From positions 1,922,001 to 1,986,000 of the forward strand of contig NZ_LLKN01000002.1 in the NCBI RefSeq assembly GCF_002900095.1: a stretch of 64,000 nucleotides of DNA, written 5' to 3'. The position numbers were made by a program, and so were the translations under genes. Origin of the DNA: Salegentibacter mishustinae (GTDB taxonomy: Bacteria; Bacteroidota; Bacteroidia; Flavobacteriales; Flavobacteriaceae). Positions 27,945-37,441 of this stretch are shown in pieces (the stretch's first letter is position 1; every line of letters starts with the position of its first letter). The notes beneath the pieces were generated by a model that had not been told where the DNA came from, ran no database searches, and saw only the letters and a list, made by a program, of their open reading frames with translations.

Positions 27945-28607
27945 TTACTTAGTGAGTAATTTCTTTATAAATTCTATATCAATTTCGGTGAAATCGGTAA
28001 ACACATAATCGGCTTCGCCCAGTGTTTTTTGTTCTCCAATTCCTATACTTATCATCTTTGCATTATTTGCGGCCTGCACTCCTGCAACCGAATCTTCAAA
28101 TACAATACTGTTTTCGGGTTTTATATTTAATTTATTAGCAGCGATAAGAAAAACCTCTGGATCGGGTTTTGCTTTACTTACATCTGTCCCATCCACTATC
28201 GCATCAAACTTATCCAGTAAGTTGACTTTTTTTAGAATATTTCGCGCATTTTTACTTGCCGATCCTAAAGCGAAAGGAACATTATTTTCAACTAAATAAT
28301 CAATTACTTTTTGAACACCGGGTAAAATTTCGTCTTCGTCCATTTTAGCAACATAAGAGAGGTAATTTTCATTTTTTAGCGCCATTTGGCGTTTAAACTC
28401 TGTTTTAGAAAGTTCAAGTTCTCCCCAGTCTAATATTTTCTTTAATGAGTCTTCGCGACTTACACCTTTAAGCTGCTCGTTTTGCTCTTCGGTAAAATCG
28501 AAGCCCAAGTCATTGGCCAGTTTTCGCCAGGCCAAAAAATGGAACTTTGCGGTATCTACAATTACCCCGTCTAAATCGAATATTACTCCTTTATTTGTCT
28601 CCATCAT
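27945..28607 (-). CDS. pgmB: Beta-phosphoglucomutase
   Basis: A HAD-superfamily enzyme of 220 aa that converts beta-glucose-1-phosphate to glucose-6-phosphate. Motif I is IFDLDGVIVDTAKFHFLAWR (nucleophile Asp at about 10), the cap contains the LKGVSREDSLKKIL stretch typical of beta-PGM, motif II is ALGSASKNA, and motif III/IV is KAKPDPEVFLIAANKLN with VFEDSVAGVQAA. Position beside GH65 makes the function strong. Two overlapping start ATGs (MM) exist; either fits. Confidence 0.94.
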   Translation of the reverse strand: MMETNKGVIFDLDGVIVDTAKFHFLAWRKLANDLGFDFTEEQNEQLKGVSREDSLKKILDWGELELSKTEFKRQMALKNENYLSYVAKMDEDEILPGVQKVIDYLVENNVPFALGSASKNARNILKKVNLLDKFDAIVDGTDVSKAKPDPEVFLIAANKLNIKPENSIVFEDSVAGVQAANNAKMISIGIGEQKTLGEADYVFTDFTEIDIEFIKKLLTK

Positions 28608-28681
28608 TTCAAATTATCTCTCTATCTGTTTAATATGTAGTATTATTATTTGCCAATAGAACTTTCATCCTATTTTATACT

Positions 28682-28770
28682 GTCACTTCGAGTGATTCCG
28701 ACTATTACCGAGAAGTTCTCGATATATTTTGTTTTCACTGTTTTTCATTAAGTCTCCTCGAACTACCATT
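28682..28770. repeat. Diverged TTCGAG-type palindromic repeat
   Basis: Begins GTCACTTCGAGTGATTCC, contains CCGAGAAGTTCTCG and ends CCTCGAACTACC. It resembles the better preserved 11352-11474 element. It fills the gap between the MFS transporter and pgmB. Confidence 0.45.
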
Positions 28771-28771
28771 G

Positions 28772-30127
28772 TTATGCTTTAACGGGTTCGTCTACATCGT
28801 CTATTCTAAAAGTAAGTATAGCGGCGATTAGAAAAGCAATTCCGCTGGTAACTAAAGCGTAGATTGGGTTTCCATCGTAAAGATATTTTACCATTAACCC
28901 GCCAACAAGTGCATTTACAATTTGCGGAATCACAATAAAAAAGTTGAAGATCCCCATATAAACTCCCATTTTTTTCGGGGGAATTGATCCTGCTAGAATT
29001 GCGTAGGGCATTGCCAGGATACTGGCCCAACCAATACCAATAGCGAACATGGAAAGTAGTAGCCAATATTCATTCGGCATTATATAAATGGAAAGCATTC
29101 CCAGCGCGCCAATAAAAAGCGACAAAATATGTGTGCTTTTTCTTCCAATTCTTAAGGCAATAGCCGGAAGAAAAAAGGCAAAAACCGCTGAAACAGCATT
29201 GTAAACCCCGAAAAGTACACCAACCCAGTCGCCGGCATCCTGATAGGTTTCACTGCTACTATCTGAAAGTGGTAATCCATAAATATGATGGGCAATTGCG
29301 GGAGTTGAGAATACCCACATTCCAAAAAGCCCGAACCAGGAAAAGAATTGTACCCAGCTAAGCTGCCGCATAGTATGAGGCATTTTAGCAAAATCTGAAA
29401 AGATATCCAGCAAACTGGATTTTTCCTTTTCATCGACCGGTTCTTCAACATGGTCGTCCATCTTTTCCAGTTCTTCGGGAGAATATTCTTTGGTTGTAAT
29501 TACCGTTACTAAAATACTCCCCACCAAAATAACTGCTCCAATTACAAATGAAAGTAGCAAGTTTAATGGAACTTCCCCTACTACCGCTCTGTTGCTAATA
29601 TCAAACCAATTGGTCAACACATAAGGCAACCAAGAACCAATTACGGCTCCAATTCCTATTAAAACAGTTTGTACACTAAAGCCAAGGGTTCTTTGATCTG
29701 AAGGTAATTTATCTGCTACCAGGGCACGAAAAGGTTCCATAGCCACATTAAAGGAAGCATCCATTATAAAGAGCATCCCGGCACCCACCCAAAGGGAAGG
29801 CAAAATAGCAATGAACCAATCGGCATTAGGCATTAAAACTAAGCCTATAGCCGCTAAAATTGCTCCAGTTAGAAAGAATGGTCGCCTACGGCCAAGGCTG
29901 GTCCAGGTTCTATCGCTGTAATAGCCAATAATAGGCTGAACGATTAAACCGGTAACCGGCGCCACTAACCAAAACCACGAAAGTTCGTGAATATCGGCAC
30001 CAAAAATTTGTAAAATTCTACTTGCGTTGGCATTTTGGAGTGCAAACCCCATCTGAATTCCAAGAAAACCAAAACTCATGTTCCAGATCTCCCAGAAACT
30101 TAATCTACGTTTTTGCATATCGTACAA
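28772..30127 (-). CDS. MFS transporter, SLC45-like maltose/sugar permease
   Basis: A 451-aa inner-membrane carrier with about 12 helices. The N-terminus LSFWEIWNMSFGFLGIQMGF and the loop SDRTWTSLGRRRPFFLTGA between helices 2 and 3 are typical of the SLC45/sucrose-maltose group. A charged central loop (EELEKMDDHVEEPVDEKEKS) separates the halves. It heads the left arm of the locus and should bring maltose or short maltodextrins into the cytoplasm for GH65. A second possible start (MQKRRLS) lies three codons downstream. Palindromic motifs lie directly above its start. Confidence 0.9.
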   Translation of the reverse strand: MYDMQKRRLSFWEIWNMSFGFLGIQMGFALQNANASRILQIFGADIHELSWFWLVAPVTGLIVQPIIGYYSDRTWTSLGRRRPFFLTGAILAAIGLVLMPNADWFIAILPSLWVGAGMLFIMDASFNVAMEPFRALVADKLPSDQRTLGFSVQTVLIGIGAVIGSWLPYVLTNWFDISNRAVVGEVPLNLLLSFVIGAVILVGSILVTVITTKEYSPEELEKMDDHVEEPVDEKEKSSLLDIFSDFAKMPHTMRQLSWVQFFSWFGLFGMWVFSTPAIAHHIYGLPLSDSSSETYQDAGDWVGVLFGVYNAVSAVFAFFLPAIALRIGRKSTHILSLFIGALGMLSIYIMPNEYWLLLSMFAIGIGWASILAMPYAILAGSIPPKKMGVYMGIFNFFIVIPQIVNALVGGLMVKYLYDGNPIYALVTSGIAFLIAAILTFRIDDVDEPVKA

Positions 30128-30134
30128 TTAACGT

Positions 30135-30157
30135 TTACGATAAGCGTAAGGCTTATC
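30135..30157. promoter_or_regulatory. Palindromic operator candidate above the MFS gene
   Basis: TTACGATAAGCGTAA (30135-30149) is TTACG/CGTAA with a 5-base centre. It overlaps GATAAGC/GCTTATC (30139-30157). It sits 7-30 bases above the ATG. A 13-of-15 match, TTTCGATAAACGTAA, lies at 45692-45706 above another minus-strand sugar operon. Confidence 0.45.
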
Positions 30158-30249
30158 AAAACTTATTTTAGATAGGAAGTAAAAATATAAGTTCTGATAA
30201 AATAATTAAGCTGGGGGTAAATATATGCAAAATTTTAAAGCTGAGACTT

Positions 30250-30277
30250 CAAAATTACTCGATAATCGAGATTTAAA
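30250..30277. promoter_or_regulatory. CTCGATAATCGAG palindrome, copy 2, with an adjoining -7-like box
   Basis: CTCGATAATCGAG is at 30258-30270. On the minus strand it is followed at once by TAATTTTG (30257-30250), which fits the Bacteroidota -7 consensus TAnnTTTG, about 125 bases above the MFS start. No TTG at the expected -33 distance was found, so promoter status is uncertain. Confidence 0.4.
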
Positions 30278-30344
30278 TACTAAAAGAATTGTTTCAACAA
30301 GCTAAAACATCACTTATTAGCCCGTAAGTTGGATTCCAGCTCAA

Positions 30345-31367
30345 TTATAATTTGGTGGAATTTCTTTCTATTAAACTCGTTTCTACAATTACGGTCTTAT
30401 AAGATTCCTCCTCTTCCGGTTTTCTTTCCAATTTATCAATTAATAAGCGAGCAGCTTCGGCTCCCATTCGCTCTCCATGCTGACTCACCGTGGTAAGACT
30501 CGGGATAAAACGTTTAGAAAGCTCTCCGTCTGTAAAGCCAATTACCGAAACATCGTCAGGCACTTTTAATCCTTTTTCCTGAACGGCCTTTATGGCGTGA
30601 ATGGCAAAATGTTCGTTTACGGCAAACACCGCATCCAAGTCATTTTTATTAATAAAATCTTTTATTTCGGCCTCGCTGTGGTCCATATCCTCTATTTTAA
30701 GAATAAGATTTTCATCAATTTCAACGTTATTTTCTCTTAAAATCTCAAGATACCCACGGGTTCTTAGCTTTCCTACACTAACATAATCTACGGTAGAAAC
30801 CAGACCTATTTTTTTTGCTCCTTTATCTATTAGGTATTGCACCGCTTTTTTAGCACCAATTACATCGTCTATAATTACTTTATCGCAATGAACCTCATCT
30901 ATCACACGATCAAATAAAACCAGCGGCATTCCCTGGTTAGTCACTTCGGTAAGGTGATGGTAATCTTCTTTTTGAAGGGTCTCTTTAGCCATAGACATAA
31001 TAAACCCATCTGTACTACCATTGGCCAGCAGCTCCATATTAAGCACTTCTTTATCGAAAGAGTTATTAGAGAGACATACAATTACATTATAACCTTTTTC
31101 GTTGGCCACTTGCTCAACTCCGCTAATCACTGTAGTAAAGAAATAATGAACTATCTCAGGAATAATTATTCCAATAGTTTTTGTCTTTCGGTTTTTGAGA
31201 CTTAAAGCAATATTATTAGGCCTATAGTTATAAAGTTTCGCAAAAGCTTTGATTTTTTTCTTGGTCTCCTCTCCAATTTCAGAGCTATCCCTTAATGCTT
31301 TCGAAACCGTAGAAATTGAAACATCTAATTCTCTTGCAATTTGCTTTAAAGTTAATTTTGGCCTCAT
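30345..31367 (-). CDS. LacI-family transcriptional regulator of the glucan locus
   Basis: A 340-aa regulator. The N-terminal helix-turn-helix is LTLKQIARELDVSISTVSKA (about 5-24) with a hinge region near NNIALSLKNRKT, then a periplasmic-binding-protein-like effector domain (about 60-330, IGIIIPEIVHYFFTTVISGV onwards). It is divergent from susC and lies between the two arms of the locus. The shared AAACGTTTTCG sequence above susC and pfkA is the natural operator candidate. The effector is probably maltose or a sugar phosphate; this is inferred. Confidence 0.93.
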   Translation of the reverse strand: MRPKLTLKQIARELDVSISTVSKALRDSSEIGEETKKKIKAFAKLYNYRPNNIALSLKNRKTKTIGIIIPEIVHYFFTTVISGVEQVANEKGYNVIVCLSNNSFDKEVLNMELLANGSTDGFIMSMAKETLQKEDYHHLTEVTNQGMPLVLFDRVIDEVHCDKVIIDDVIGAKKAVQYLIDKGAKKIGLVSTVDYVSVGKLRTRGYLEILRENNVEIDENLILKIEDMDHSEAEIKDFINKNDLDAVFAVNEHFAIHAIKAVQEKGLKVPDDVSVIGFTDGELSKRFIPSLTTVSQHGERMGAEAARLLIDKLERKPEEEESYKTVIVETSLIERNSTKL

Positions 31368-31471
31368 ATAAAACTATTATTTAGAAATAACCGAAGTATT
31401 ATTTTTAAGATGTCGTAAAAATACCATAAAAATTACGCGAAACCCTTAAAATACAAAAGTTTTCAACACTC

Positions 31472-31482
31472 AAACGTTTTCG
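31472..31482. promoter_or_regulatory. LacI-type operator candidate upstream of susC
   Basis: AAACGTTTTCG, in the divergent gap between lacI-type gene and susC, 111 bases above the susC start. Eleven identical bases occur above pfkA at 22000-22010. The AAACGTTT core is palindromic with the CG centre favoured by LacI-family proteins. Confidence 0.6.
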
Positions 31483-31592
31483 CAAAATAGTGTTAACGAA
31501 GATCCTATTTCATCACATTCTATTTACATACATTTAACCTCAGGAAGTAAAAATATAAGCTTAATTTTTAGTAAAAATCAATAGAAAAATTT

Positions 31593-34511
31593 ATGAAAAC
31601 ACTATTTAAAAGCACGTTGATGTTGCTCTTTATGCTGCCAATGAGCTTTTTTGCACAGGAAACCGTGAGCGGTGTTGTTAGCGAAAGCGCAACCGGTCTT
31701 CCGATTCCGGGCGCAAACGTTATTGTTAAAGGAACAACTAATGGTGCCGTTACAGATTTTGATGGTAATTATACCATTACTAATGTAAGCGAAGACGACA
31801 TTCTTGTCTTTTCGTTCCTGGGTTTTGCTACAGAGGAAATTCCATTTGCAGGACAGGAAACTTTAGATGTTCAACTAGACGAAGATCAGGCTACTTTAGA
31901 AGAAGTAGTGCTTATTGGTTATGGTAGTACCTCAGAACAGGATGCTACTGGATCTGTAGAAAAGATTTCTTCGGAAAGCTTTAACCAGGGAGCAGTAGTT
32001 TCACCAGAACAATTAATTGCAGGTAAATCGGCCGGGGTTAGAATTACTCCCGGAAGCGGTGAACCAGGTAGTGGATCTGAAATTAGAATTCGTGGAGGTT
32101 CTTCTCTTTCAGGGAATAACTCGCCGCTTATTGTAGTAGACGGGATTCCATTAGACCAAAGAGGAGTTCAGGGTGTAAGAAACCAGTTGAATTCTATTAA
32201 CCCTAATGAAATTGAAGATTTTATAGTTTTAAAAGATGCCGCAGCAACTTCTATTTACGGTTCAAGGGCTTCTAACGGGGTTATTTTAATTACCACTAAG
32301 AAAGGTAAAAAGGATAGTCCTCTTTCTTTAACTTATGATCTTAAAGTTTCTGCCGGAAGAATTATCGATAAAGTGGATGTTCTTAACGCAGAGCAATTCA
32401 GAACCTTAATTGAAAACACTCCGGGTACAGATCCTTCTTTATTAGGAGATACCAGCACCGACTGGCAGGACCAAATTTACCAAACTTCTGTAGGAGCAAT
32501 TCATAACTTTACAGCAACACAAGGTTTCGAGAATTTCTCTTACCGTGTTAATTTTAACCACACTTCTCAAACAGGGGTTTTAAAAACCGATGTTTACGAA
32601 AGAAATGCGTTAAACATAGCTCTTAATCAGGATTTGTTTGATAATCACTTAAAATTGACCTTGTCTTCTAAAGGGATCGTAGATGAAAACCGTTTTGCTG
32701 ATCAAGGTGCTATTGGCTCTGCTGTAGCTTTTGATCCTACGCAGCCGGTTTACCAGGAGGGAAGTTATTTTGATGGATATTATGAATTCACTACCTCTCC
32801 ACAACAACAGCAAATACAGGCTACACGTAATCCATTAGCGCTTTTAGAGCAATTAGATGGACGTGGTACTACTAAGAGAAATATCACAAACTTAAATGCT
32901 GAATATAAATTTCATTTTCTTCCGGAATTGAAATTTAATGTAAATGCTGGTTTTGATTATTCAGAAAATGATGGTTACAATAGAAGACCTTTAACTTCTG
33001 CAGCAAATAACCAGGATATTGCTTATTTTGAAGACTATGGTGGATTCAACAGAAATACACTGCTTGATTTCTATTTCAACTATAAAAATGATATAGATTT
33101 TCTAAACACCGAACTTGATCTTACTGCAGGTCATTCTTACCAGGAATTCTATATTACCAGTAAAAGAATTGAAACGATCTCTAACGATATCCAGGATTTC
33201 CCTAGAGAAACCAATCGTAATGCTTTAGAATCTTATTTTGCAAGAGCCAGTTTTGATATTGCCGACAAATATTTGGTTTCAGGTAGTGTGAGACGTGATG
33301 GTTCTTCAAGATTTGGAGGAGACAATAAATGGAGTATTTTCCCTGCAGTTTCTGTAGGTTGGAAATTACAGAATGAAAATTTCCTTTCGACTTCTAATGT
33401 AATAAACCAGTTGAAACTTCGTGCAGGTTACGGGGTTACAGGGAACCAGGAAATTGGACCTAACTATGGTTACTTCGGGGTTTACAATCCTAGTGTAGGT
33501 GGAGTGCGTTACCAGTTTGGTAATCAATTCTATAATACTTTACGTCCTGAAGCTTTTGACTCTGACTTGAAATGGGAAGAATTAAAAACTTATAACGTTG
33601 GTATTGACTATGGTTTATTCAACAATAGGATTTCAGGTACGGTAGAAGCTTATTACCGTGAAACCGAAGATCTTTTAGCAACAGTACCGGTACCGGCAGG
33701 TGCTAACCTTACTGACCTTTTGGTTACTAACGTTGGTAGTACAGTAAGTAAAGGTTTAGAGTTTGCAATTAACGGTGCTATTATTCAGCAGGAAGATTTT
33801 AACTGGGATGTAAATTATAACATCACTTTCCAGGACCTGGAGATCACCAACCTTACTTTAGGTGAGAACCCAGATTTTGAAATTCCACAAGGTGGAATAA
33901 GCGGAGGTGTTGGTAACAACATTCAGCTTTGGAAAGAAGGTTACGATCCTACAACTTTTAATGTGTTCCGCCAGGTTTACAATGAAGATGGGCAGCCAAT
34001 TGAAGGGGCATATGTAGATGTAAATGGTGATAACGAAATTACTGAAGAAGATCGTGTTCCTTACAAAAAGGCCACCCCAGATTACTTTATGGGTCTAACC
34101 AATACTGTAAACTATAAAAACTTTGATTTCAGCTTTACCTTCAGAGGTAACTTTGGGAATTACATGTATAACAACACGCAGTCTGGAAACGGTTTTGTTG
34201 GAGCAGGTACGGTAACACCGCAACCTTACTATTCTAATTTTAACAGTAATGTTTTAGAAAGTAACTTCAACAACAACCAGTTCTTTTCAGATTATTACAT
34301 CCAGAGTGCAGATTTCGTGAAACTAGACAACATCTCTGTAGGATATTTATTCCCGGGAGAAGATTTAGATGTTAGAACTTCACTAACCGCTACCAATGTA
34401 TGGACCATAACCAACTACGAAGGTTTAGATCCTGAAATTGCTAACGGTATTGACAATAATTTTTATCCAAGATCAACTACAGTAGTACTTGGCTTAAATC
34501 TTTCATTTTAA
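31593..34511 (+). CDS. susC: SusC-like TonB-dependent outer-membrane transporter
   Basis: A 972-aa TonB-dependent receptor for maltodextrin import. The signal peptide ends near FFA (about 21). A carboxypeptidase-regulatory-like domain follows (about 25-98, with GLPIPGANVIVKGTTNGAV and DFDGNYTI), then a plug domain with IRIRGGSSLSGNNSPLIVVD and a 22-strand-type barrel ending in the aromatic Leu-Ser-Phe C-terminus VVLGLNLSF. It is followed 24 bases later by susD. Function follows from the SusCDE-amylase order; the sugar is inferred to be starch-derived. Confidence 0.95.
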   Translation: MKTLFKSTLMLLFMLPMSFFAQETVSGVVSESATGLPIPGANVIVKGTTNGAVTDFDGNYTITNVSEDDILVFSFLGFATEEIPFAGQETLDVQLDEDQATLEEVVLIGYGSTSEQDATGSVEKISSESFNQGAVVSPEQLIAGKSAGVRITPGSGEPGSGSEIRIRGGSSLSGNNSPLIVVDGIPLDQRGVQGVRNQLNSINPNEIEDFIVLKDAAATSIYGSRASNGVILITTKKGKKDSPLSLTYDLKVSAGRIIDKVDVLNAEQFRTLIENTPGTDPSLLGDTSTDWQDQIYQTSVGAIHNFTATQGFENFSYRVNFNHTSQTGVLKTDVYERNALNIALNQDLFDNHLKLTLSSKGIVDENRFADQGAIGSAVAFDPTQPVYQEGSYFDGYYEFTTSPQQQQIQATRNPLALLEQLDGRGTTKRNITNLNAEYKFHFLPELKFNVNAGFDYSENDGYNRRPLTSAANNQDIAYFEDYGGFNRNTLLDFYFNYKNDIDFLNTELDLTAGHSYQEFYITSKRIETISNDIQDFPRETNRNALESYFARASFDIADKYLVSGSVRRDGSSRFGGDNKWSIFPAVSVGWKLQNENFLSTSNVINQLKLRAGYGVTGNQEIGPNYGYFGVYNPSVGGVRYQFGNQFYNTLRPEAFDSDLKWEELKTYNVGIDYGLFNNRISGTVEAYYRETEDLLATVPVPAGANLTDLLVTNVGSTVSKGLEFAINGAIIQQEDFNWDVNYNITFQDLEITNLTLGENPDFEIPQGGISGGVGNNIQLWKEGYDPTTFNVFRQVYNEDGQPIEGAYVDVNGDNEITEEDRVPYKKATPDYFMGLTNTVNYKNFDFSFTFRGNFGNYMYNNTQSGNGFVGAGTVTPQPYYSNFNSNVLESNFNNNQFFSDYYIQSADFVKLDNISVGYLFPGEDLDVRTSLTATNVWTITNYEGLDPEIANGIDNNFYPRSTTVVLGLNLSF

Positions 34512-34535
34512 GAAATAATATTTAATAAATTAGTT

Positions 34536-36122
34536 ATGTTAAAAACACTAAAACCATTCTTTATCCTTTTTATAAGCGCAGGTTTCTTCTGGGCTTGTGA
34601 AGACGATTTAGATTTGCAGCCTGAAGATAACAGGCTCACGGCAGAAACTACTTTTGAAGATCCAGAATCTTACAAGCAGTTTTTAGCTAAACTTTATGCC
34701 GGTCTTGCGGTTAGTGGCCAGGAAGGCCCCGCCGGAGATCCAGACCTTATAGGTCTTGACGAAGGTTTCTCCCAGTATTTAAGATTATACTGGTCTATGC
34801 AGGAACTTACTACAGATGAAGCTGTAATTGGCTGGAACGATGGAACTATTCAGGATCTACACGGTCAAAACTGGACTGCAGGAAACGAGTTTATTAGAAC
34901 TATGTATTCTAGAATTATGTACCAGGTGGCTTTAACCAACGAATTCTTAAGGCAGAGTACACCAGAGCTTTTAGAATCCAGAGGCCTTGCTGCTGAAGAA
35001 AGAGAGAATATTGCTCGTTACAGAGCAGAAGCTAGATTCTTAAGAGCTTTACATTATTACCACGCTTTAGATCTATTTGGTAACGTACCATTTGTAACCG
35101 AAGAGGATCCTGTTGGAGCTTTTCTTCCGCAGCAAATTCAAAGACCCGAGTTATTTGATTATGTAGAAAGCGAACTTCTAGCCATAGAAAGTGAAATTGT
35201 TAGCGCAAATTCTAATGAATATGGTCGTGCAGACCAGGCTGCAGTTTGGATGTTACTTTCTAAACTTTATCTAAATGCTGAAGTTTATACCGGTGAAGGT
35301 CACTATACTGAAGCTTTAGATTATTCTGAAAGAGTAATTAATGCTAATTATTCTTTAGCTGATGATTACCAGAAACTGTTCCTTGCAGATAATAACTCTA
35401 ATGGAGCACAATCTGAAGTGATTTTCCCTATCACTTTTGATGGGCAACAAACTCAGTCTTATGGTGGAATGGCATTTATTATTCACGCCTCGATTGGTGG
35501 AGATATGGATCCTGAAGCTTTTGGTGTAAGCAGCGGTTGGGCCGGACTTAGAACTACTTCTGCATTAGTAGATAAATTCCCTGATGGAGCAGATTCTGAA
35601 GATAACAGAGCATTATTTTTTACTGAAGGACAAACAAAAGAAATCGAGGATATTTCCAGCTTTAACGACGGATATGCAATTACCAAATTTAAAAACGTAA
35701 CTGTAGATGGAGAGCAGGGATCTGACGATACCGGAGAATTTCCAGATACCGATTTCCCAATGTTTAGACTTGCAGATGCCTACTTAATGTATGCTGAAGC
35801 ACACTTAAGAGGAGGCGGTGGTAGCCAGGCGGCTGCATTAGGATATGTAAACGAATTAAGAGAGCGAGCTGATGCTGGTCAAATTGGTAGTTCAGACTTA
35901 AACCTGGACTTAATTTTAAGTGAGCGCGCCCGTGAGTTATATTGGGAAGCACATAGAAGAACAGATCTTATTAGGTTTAACCAATTTACAGAAAATGGAG
36001 TTTGGCCTTGGAAAGGTAATGTTCCACAGGGAACCACAACCCAAAGTTATAGAAACCTAATGCCTATTCCGGCTTCAGATTTAGGAGTAAACACCAACTT
36101 AGAACAAAATCCAGGATATTAA
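34536..36122 (+). CDS. susD: SusD/RagB-like surface glycan-binding lipoprotein
   Basis: A 528-aa outer-membrane lipoprotein that caps SusC and binds glycan. The signal FILFISAGFFWACEDD has lipid Cys at about 21. The TPR-rich SusD fold shows the usual RYRAEARFLRALHYYHALDLFG segment region (about 165-187) and a C-terminal RARELYWEAHRRTDLIRFNQF. The C-terminal LMPIPASDL...NPGY ending is typical of the family. It lies between susC and susE with short gaps in one transcript. Confidence 0.95.
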   Translation: MLKTLKPFFILFISAGFFWACEDDLDLQPEDNRLTAETTFEDPESYKQFLAKLYAGLAVSGQEGPAGDPDLIGLDEGFSQYLRLYWSMQELTTDEAVIGWNDGTIQDLHGQNWTAGNEFIRTMYSRIMYQVALTNEFLRQSTPELLESRGLAAEERENIARYRAEARFLRALHYYHALDLFGNVPFVTEEDPVGAFLPQQIQRPELFDYVESELLAIESEIVSANSNEYGRADQAAVWMLLSKLYLNAEVYTGEGHYTEALDYSERVINANYSLADDYQKLFLADNNSNGAQSEVIFPITFDGQQTQSYGGMAFIIHASIGGDMDPEAFGVSSGWAGLRTTSALVDKFPDGADSEDNRALFFTEGQTKEIEDISSFNDGYAITKFKNVTVDGEQGSDDTGEFPDTDFPMFRLADAYLMYAEAHLRGGGGSQAAALGYVNELRERADAGQIGSSDLNLDLILSERARELYWEAHRRTDLIRFNQFTENGVWPWKGNVPQGTTTQSYRNLMPIPASDLGVNTNLEQNPGY

Positions 36123-36139
36123 TTTTTAAAAGAATTAAA

Positions 36140-37279
36140 ATGAAGAAATTTTCAATTTTATTATTAGCATTTGTCGCGCTACTAAGTTTTAACGCGTGTA
36201 CACAAGACGACGATATTGTATTCGTTGCACAACCAGACCCGGAAGGAATTCAGTTTAGCAATTCTTTGCAAAACACCTATGTGTTACCATCCGGAAATCC
36301 AGATAATCTTGCCGAAAGATTTGTTTGGAATGAAGTAGACTTTGAAGCTCCTACTACGATCTCTTACGAACTTCAGGGATCGGCCACTGAAGCTTTTGAT
36401 AGTTATATGGTAATAGGAAACACTGGTAGCAATAACCTTGGTGTAACTATTGGCCAAATGCTGGATCTTGCAGAAGAAGCTGGTTTAGATAATGATCCTG
36501 AAACCGAAATGCCAAATACAGGTACCGTTTACTTTAAGGTACGTGCTTTTGCCGGTGAAGGTGAAGGAAATGCTCTAGAGGAATTTTCAGAGATCCTAAG
36601 TGTGAATGTAGAACTTCCTGAAGCTGAAGAAGAAGGTGAAGCGCCTAAAATGGAACTTTATCTTGTAGGAGATGCCACCGCAGCGGGTTGGGATCCTGCT
36701 AACAACAACACTCCTTTATTTAGAGATGGTGAAAACGAAAACATCTACTACTTCCAGGGCCGTTTTGCCGGAGGTGCAGACGTAGAAGGTTTCAAATTTT
36801 TACAAACTACAGAGTGGCAACCACAATGGGGATTATCTAATGGTGAACTTACTAATAGTGACATCTTAGGTGAAGATCCTAGTGCATTCCCGGTTGAAGA
36901 TGATGCTTATTATTCATTAATGGTGAATGTTGATGAAATGACCTATACTTGGGAAGCAATAGATGAAAGCGCAGCAGATGTGCAAACAAATATTGGAATA
37001 ATTGGAGATTCAACTCCTGACGGATGGGATGCTGACACCAATATGACACAATCTGAATTCAATCCTCATATCTGGTATATCCAGGGAATTGAACTAGTTG
37101 ATGGTTTCGCTAAGTTTAGAGCTAATGATGCCTGGGACATAAACTGGGGGTCAGAAACTCCGGTAAGCGGACAAACCACATCTGGTGGACCAGATATTCC
37201 GGTAACCGCAGGAACTTACGATGTTTGGTTTAACACTCTTGATGGTCGTTATACTTTTATCCCACAGGTAGAAGAATAA
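36140..37279 (+). CDS. susE: SusE/SusF-like starch-binding lipoprotein
   Basis: A 379-aa surface lipoprotein: signal LLLAFVALLSFNACTQDDD with lipid Cys at about 20, an N-terminal SusE Ig-like domain (about 30-165), then two similar starch-binding modules. The first begins KMELYLVGDATAAGWDPANN (about 171) and the second NIGIIGDSTPDGWDADTN (about 285). Each has Trp residues placed for stacking on glucose rings (for example TEWQPQWGL and DAWDINWGS). Two modules suit SusE, while SusF normally has three. It has no enzymatic motif. Confidence 0.9.
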   Translation: MKKFSILLLAFVALLSFNACTQDDDIVFVAQPDPEGIQFSNSLQNTYVLPSGNPDNLAERFVWNEVDFEAPTTISYELQGSATEAFDSYMVIGNTGSNNLGVTIGQMLDLAEEAGLDNDPETEMPNTGTVYFKVRAFAGEGEGNALEEFSEILSVNVELPEAEEEGEAPKMELYLVGDATAAGWDPANNNTPLFRDGENENIYYFQGRFAGGADVEGFKFLQTTEWQPQWGLSNGELTNSDILGEDPSAFPVEDDAYYSLMVNVDEMTYTWEAIDESAADVQTNIGIIGDSTPDGWDADTNMTQSEFNPHIWYIQGIELVDGFAKFRANDAWDINWGSETPVSGQTTSGGPDIPVTAGTYDVWFNTLDGRYTFIPQVEE

Positions 37280-37320
37280 AGACTGCATAACTTCAGGGCT
37301 GCCTGGAAGGTTCAATTACC

Positions 37321-37397
37321 GTCAAGCTGAACTGGTTTCAGCTTCTAACTTGTTTTGATAATCAAAAACTTAGATTCTGAAATAAATTCAGAATGAC
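37321..37397. repeat. REP-like element between susE and the amylase gene
   Basis: Begins GTCAAGCTGAACTGGTTTC and ends CTGAAATAAATTCAGAATGAC, the same plan as 23551-23628. Being inside the sus operon it may lower or stabilise expression of the downstream amylase. Confidence 0.6.
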
Positions 37398-37441
37398 GTT
37401 CTAAAAACCTTTCAGACAGCCCTTCTTAATTCTTATTTATT

